Shown: positions 61,392-64,000 of the stretch, piece after piece
Layout of the letters: each line of letters starts with the position of its first letter
How positions within the stretch are numbered: position 1 is the first letter of the stretch
Assembly (NCBI GenBank): GCA_016711345.1
Contig: JADJTD010000001.1
Span: 2,666,001 to 2,730,000, forward strand
DNA: 64,000 bases
Reading direction: 5' to 3'
DNA from: Chloracidobacterium sp.
GTDB lineage: Bacteria; Acidobacteriota; Blastocatellia; Pyrinomonadales; Pyrinomonadaceae
Made by a program: the position numbers and the translations under genes
The notes under the pieces: model-generated
Told to the model about the DNA's origin: nothing
Seen by the model: the letters and a program-made list of their open reading frames with translations, nothing else
Databases searched by the model: none

Positions 61392-62750
61392 CTACTTGAT
61401 CTTTTTCGCCTTGGCCAACTGCTGCTTACCACGCATCACGGCAAGTTCGGTAACTAGTCCATTCTCGCCCTTTATAAAACTGTATGTAAGCAATGGTTCG
61501 TCTTCGATAAAGTAGTCTGTTTCGCTCTCAGGAAGCAATTCTTGTTTCTCGGCGTCCGCGCCTTCTTGCACCATCAACTTGCGTTCTTCGCCTGTGACGA
61601 TGACGATGAAATTCGGGTTCGACGGATTGGGCTGATACTGTCCGACAAATGCATCAAATATTTTGGGATCGACCTTTGCCACCGATCGATTAGGCAATAC
61701 GTCAGGAATATACCGATCTGCGATGCCTGCGGCTATCGAGGCAGCATTTGCACCGTCCCCATTTGTCAGCACAATCACCGACAGCTTATCGTCCACAAGT
61801 CTCGTAAACTCAGCTCGAAATCCGGGCAAGGAGCCGCCGTGACGAACCTGTCTATGATTTCCCGCCGATTCCAACTGCCAACCGAAACCGTATGGATATG
61901 TCTCGCCATTATTCAGCTTGACCGGCGCCCACATCTGATCACGTGTCGCTTTGGTCAAAAACTTATCGGTGTAAAGGGCGGCGTCCCATTTTGCCAGATC
62001 ATTAACCGTCGAAAGAAACGCACCACTCGGTCGAAGAGCAAAATAGATATCGGCGTTTTGGTATTTACCCTTTGCCCATGCGTAACCGTTTGCCCGGTTT
62101 GGGACCAGATCGGTCATCGACGTGGTTCGCGTCGAGTTCATACCGAGCGGTGCAAAAACGCGTTCCGTCAGAAAATCACCCCATGGCTTTCCGCTGACTT
62201 TGTGAATGATCTCAGCCAACGAAAAGTAGCCGACATTGCAGTACTGCCACTTGTCACCCGTTTTGAAAACCAGCGGCAAAGCGTAGGCCGTTTTGATCAC
62301 GTCGGCATCGCTCTGTATCTTGAGCGGATCAAATCCGGGAGCCTCACGGACAAGCCCTGATGTATGTGTCAATAGGTGCCTGATCGTAATATCTTTCCAC
62401 GTATCAGGGGTGCCGTCCAAAAACTTACTGATCTTGTCGTCGAGATTTAGCTTCCCATCCTGAACGAGAAGCATTATCCCCGTGGCTAGAAACTGCTTGC
62501 TAACAGATGCGATCTTAAAAACGGTGTCCGGAGTTGCGGCGACATTGAGCTCGACATTGGCCATCCCGTATCCCGCGGACTTTATTACCTTTCCGTCCCG
62601 AACAACCGCGATCGCAATCCCAGGCACATGCTGTTTTTGCATTGCTGCCCGGACAAAATCATCGACCTTGTCGGCCCGCACCGCTACTGTCGCGGCAAAC
62701 ATAAATATCAGGATTAAGACGCTTGGGCGCCGCAAATAACTCGGTTTCAT
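61392..62750 (-). CDS. Secreted serine hydrolase of the beta-lactamase/PBP (class C) family
   Basis: It is a 452-aa exported protein with a signal peptide (ending near AVRADK). The catalytic SxxK is SVSK (Ser 82-Lys 85), the YxN motif appears as YCN, and the third motif is HGG in QVRHGGSLPG. A C-terminal lipocalin-like extension (about 350-452) follows, as in esterase/DD-peptidase-like members. The family includes esterases and D-aminopeptidases; lactam resistance should not be assumed. It converges with the monooxygenase gene, 43 bp apart. Confidence 0.88.
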   Translation of the reverse strand: MKPSYLRRPSVLILIFMFAATVAVRADKVDDFVRAAMQKQHVPGIAIAVVRDGKVIKSAGYGMANVELNVAATPDTVFKIASVSKQFLATGIMLLVQDGKLNLDDKISKFLDGTPDTWKDITIRHLLTHTSGLVREAPGFDPLKIQSDADVIKTAYALPLVFKTGDKWQYCNVGYFSLAEIIHKVSGKPWGDFLTERVFAPLGMNSTRTTSMTDLVPNRANGYAWAKGKYQNADIYFALRPSGAFLSTVNDLAKWDAALYTDKFLTKATRDQMWAPVKLNNGETYPYGFGWQLESAGNHRQVRHGGSLPGFRAEFTRLVDDKLSVIVLTNGDGANAASIAAGIADRYIPDVLPNRSVAKVDPKIFDAFVGQYQPNPSNPNFIVIVTGEERKLMVQEGADAEKQELLPESETDYFIEDEPLLTYSFIKGENGLVTELAVMRGKQQLAKAKKIK

Positions 62751-62821
62751 AAAATACTTTAGGATTCTAAAACTTCTTAAGCAGAATCTTACGGCAATCG
62801 CGGTAGACTAGTTCCGATTTT

Positions 62822-64000
62822 CTAAACCTTCACACACACTCCGCGTTTCAAAAACTGACCGTCGCCCTGCTTGCCGGTGTGTTCGCCGTTTTGAATGACG
62901 ACCTTTCCACGGGATAGCACAGTCTCGACCTTGCCTTTTACTTTCACGCCTTCATAGGCAGAGTAATCGACATTCATATGCTCATTCTCAACGCCAAAGG
63001 TGTGTTCGGTGTCGGGGTTGAAGATGACAATGTCGGCATCGGAACCGACCGCGATCGTGCCTTTCTTTGGGAAAAGACCGAACATCTTCGCCGCAGCCGT
63101 CGAGGTCAGTTCGACAAATCTATTCAAAGAAATTCGCTGCTCGACAACGCCGCCGTTGTAAATGAGGTTCATGCGGTTCTCGACGCCCGGAGCACCGTTC
63201 GGGATCTTTGTGAAGTCGTTGATGCCAAGTTCCTTTTGCTCCTTCATGCAGAACGGGCAGTGGTCGGTGGAGATGACTTGGAGATCGTCCATCTTGAGTC
63301 CTTTCCACAATTCGGCACAGTTGTGCTTCTCACGCAGAGGCGGCGTCATTACGTATTTCGCACCTTCCCAACCGTCGCCGTAATCGTCGATCGAGTGGAA
63401 CAGATACTGCGGACAAGTCTCAGCAAACGCCGGAATGCCGCGATCTCTCGCCTGTCTTACTTGATTCAAAGCATCCGTACACGAAAGGTGAACGATATAA
63501 ACCGGCGACTCTGCCATTTCGGCAATTGCGATAGCACGATGAACTCCTTCGGCCTCGGCGATGGTCGGACGCGTCAATGCGTGATATTTCGGTGCAGTCC
63601 TGCCATCGGCCAAAAAGCGTTTGATGATCTCGTTGATGACGATGCCGTTCTCAGCGTGCATACAGATCAGGCCGCCGCGTTTTCCGGCCGCGGACATCGC
63701 TCGAAAGATCGTCGCGTCATCCGCCAGAAACACACCCGGATACGCCATAAACAGCTTGAACGAAGTAACGCCCTCGTCCATCAGCTTATACATTTCTTTC
63801 TCGTCGCCGTCTTCAAAATCAGTCGTGATGAGATGAAAGCCGTAATCAATACACGTCTTGCCCTCAGCCTTTTTGTGCCACGCATCGACGCCCGCGGTCA
63901 TCGCTTCGCCCTTCGTCTGCACCGCAAAATCAATGATCGTCGTCGTCCCACCGTGAGCCGCGGCGCGCGTGCCGGTAAAGAAATCGTCCGACGAATACGT
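62822..64000 (-). CDS. Dihydropyrimidinase / hydantoinase, 5' end outside window
   Basis: It hydrolyses dihydrouracil and dihydrothymine to N-carbamoyl-beta-amino acids, the second step of reductive pyrimidine degradation. The visible 392 residues include FKLFMAYPG (carbamylated Lys), MHAENG, YIVHLSC and VISTDHCPFCMKEQK (zinc-site Asp/His). The frame stays open to the right edge, with GTRAAAHGGTTTIIDF visible before the first candidate start at 63922, so the real start and first His pair lie beyond the window. It complements the preT-preA and beta-ureidopropionase genes, but lies about 21 kb away from them. Confidence 0.93.
   Translation of the reverse strand, partial: TYSSDDFFTGTRAAAHGGTTTIIDFAVQTKGEAMTAGVDAWHKKAEGKTCIDYGFHLITTDFEDGDEKEMYKLMDEGVTSFKLFMAYPGVFLADDATIFRAMSAAGKRGGLICMHAENGIVINEIIKRFLADGRTAPKYHALTRPTIAEAEGVHRAIAIAEMAESPVYIVHLSCTDALNQVRQARDRGIPAFAETCPQYLFHSIDDYGDGWEGAKYVMTPPLREKHNCAELWKGLKMDDLQVISTDHCPFCMKEQKELGINDFTKIPNGAPGVENRMNLIYNGGVVEQRISLNRFVELTSTAAAKMFGLFPKKGTIAVGSDADIVIFNPDTEHTFGVENEHMNVDYSAYEGVKVKGKVETVLSRGKVVIQNGEHTGKQGDGQFLKRGVCVKV

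Noticed and set aside
61392..62750. Beta-lactamase resistance gene
   Set aside because: It has the fold and motifs of the broad serine hydrolase family with a C-terminal extension; nothing in the sequence specifies lactam hydrolysis.
1..64000. CRISPR arrays, tRNA or rRNA genes, insertion sequences
   Set aside because: No regularly spaced direct repeats with unique spacers, no cloverleaf-like segments, and no transposase frames were found in the gaps examined.

Overview
The window reads as a chromosomal segment of an Acidobacteriota bacterium, most likely near class Blastocatellia. This is inferred from gene content, not from a marker tree: Oar-like TonB receptors with an N-terminal carboxypeptidase-regulatory-like domain, tandem zinc-ribbon/TPR and PD40-propeller proteins, a Ser/Thr kinase fused to a PD40 propeller beside its ECF sigma factor, and secreted FG-GAP-type repeat proteins. 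No rRNA, tRNA, IS element, prophage or CRISPR array was seen.

Layout. 1-1546: phosphoglucose isomerase, cut by the left edge. 1690-7292: a cobalamin uptake locus, made of riboswitch + terminator + btuF-btuC-btuD, then a second cobalamin riboswitch and a BtuB-type receptor. 7603-10285: small secreted protein, gatB, an SDR. 10289-13658: a CheA-like kinase and a zinc-ribbon/TPR response regulator. 13941-19302: flavoprotein, secreted TPR protein, large Oar-like receptor. 19594-23034: phosphatase, prfA, DUF1385, rpmE. 23740-28089: a VapBC pair and two secreted proteins, one apparently frameshifted at a C7 tract. 28267-33378: pilM-N-O-P-Q behind a sigma70-like promoter and a long structured leader. 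33805-41706: an operon for reductive pyrimidine breakdown (NCS1 permease, methylmalonate-semialdehyde dehydrogenase, beta-ureidopropionase, preT, preA, plus a secreted protein and a GNAT). The missing dihydropyrimidinase lies at 62822-64000, cut by the right edge. 42082-52524: small genes and a head-to-tail array of zinc-ribbon/membrane/TPR or PD40 proteins, with a bicupin and a second PIN/Phd pair. 52572-58967: TPR-thioredoxin-fold protein, RibA-like protein, Ser/Thr kinase, ECF sigma. 59161-62750: DUF4440, dimeric-barrel, SDR, monooxygenase and serine hydrolase genes.

The most notable non-coding features are these. (1) Two cobalamin riboswitches whose variable peripheral arm is in each case a dispersed palindromic repeat. 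(2) A leader of about 280 nt upstream of the pilus operon, with long-range nested helices and no riboswitch class I could assign. (3) Three copies of a CACAGAG-rich palindrome in gaps between co-directional genes, with a related half-element apparently translated as the N terminus of BtuC. (4) A C7 tract separating a signal peptide from its secreted protein.
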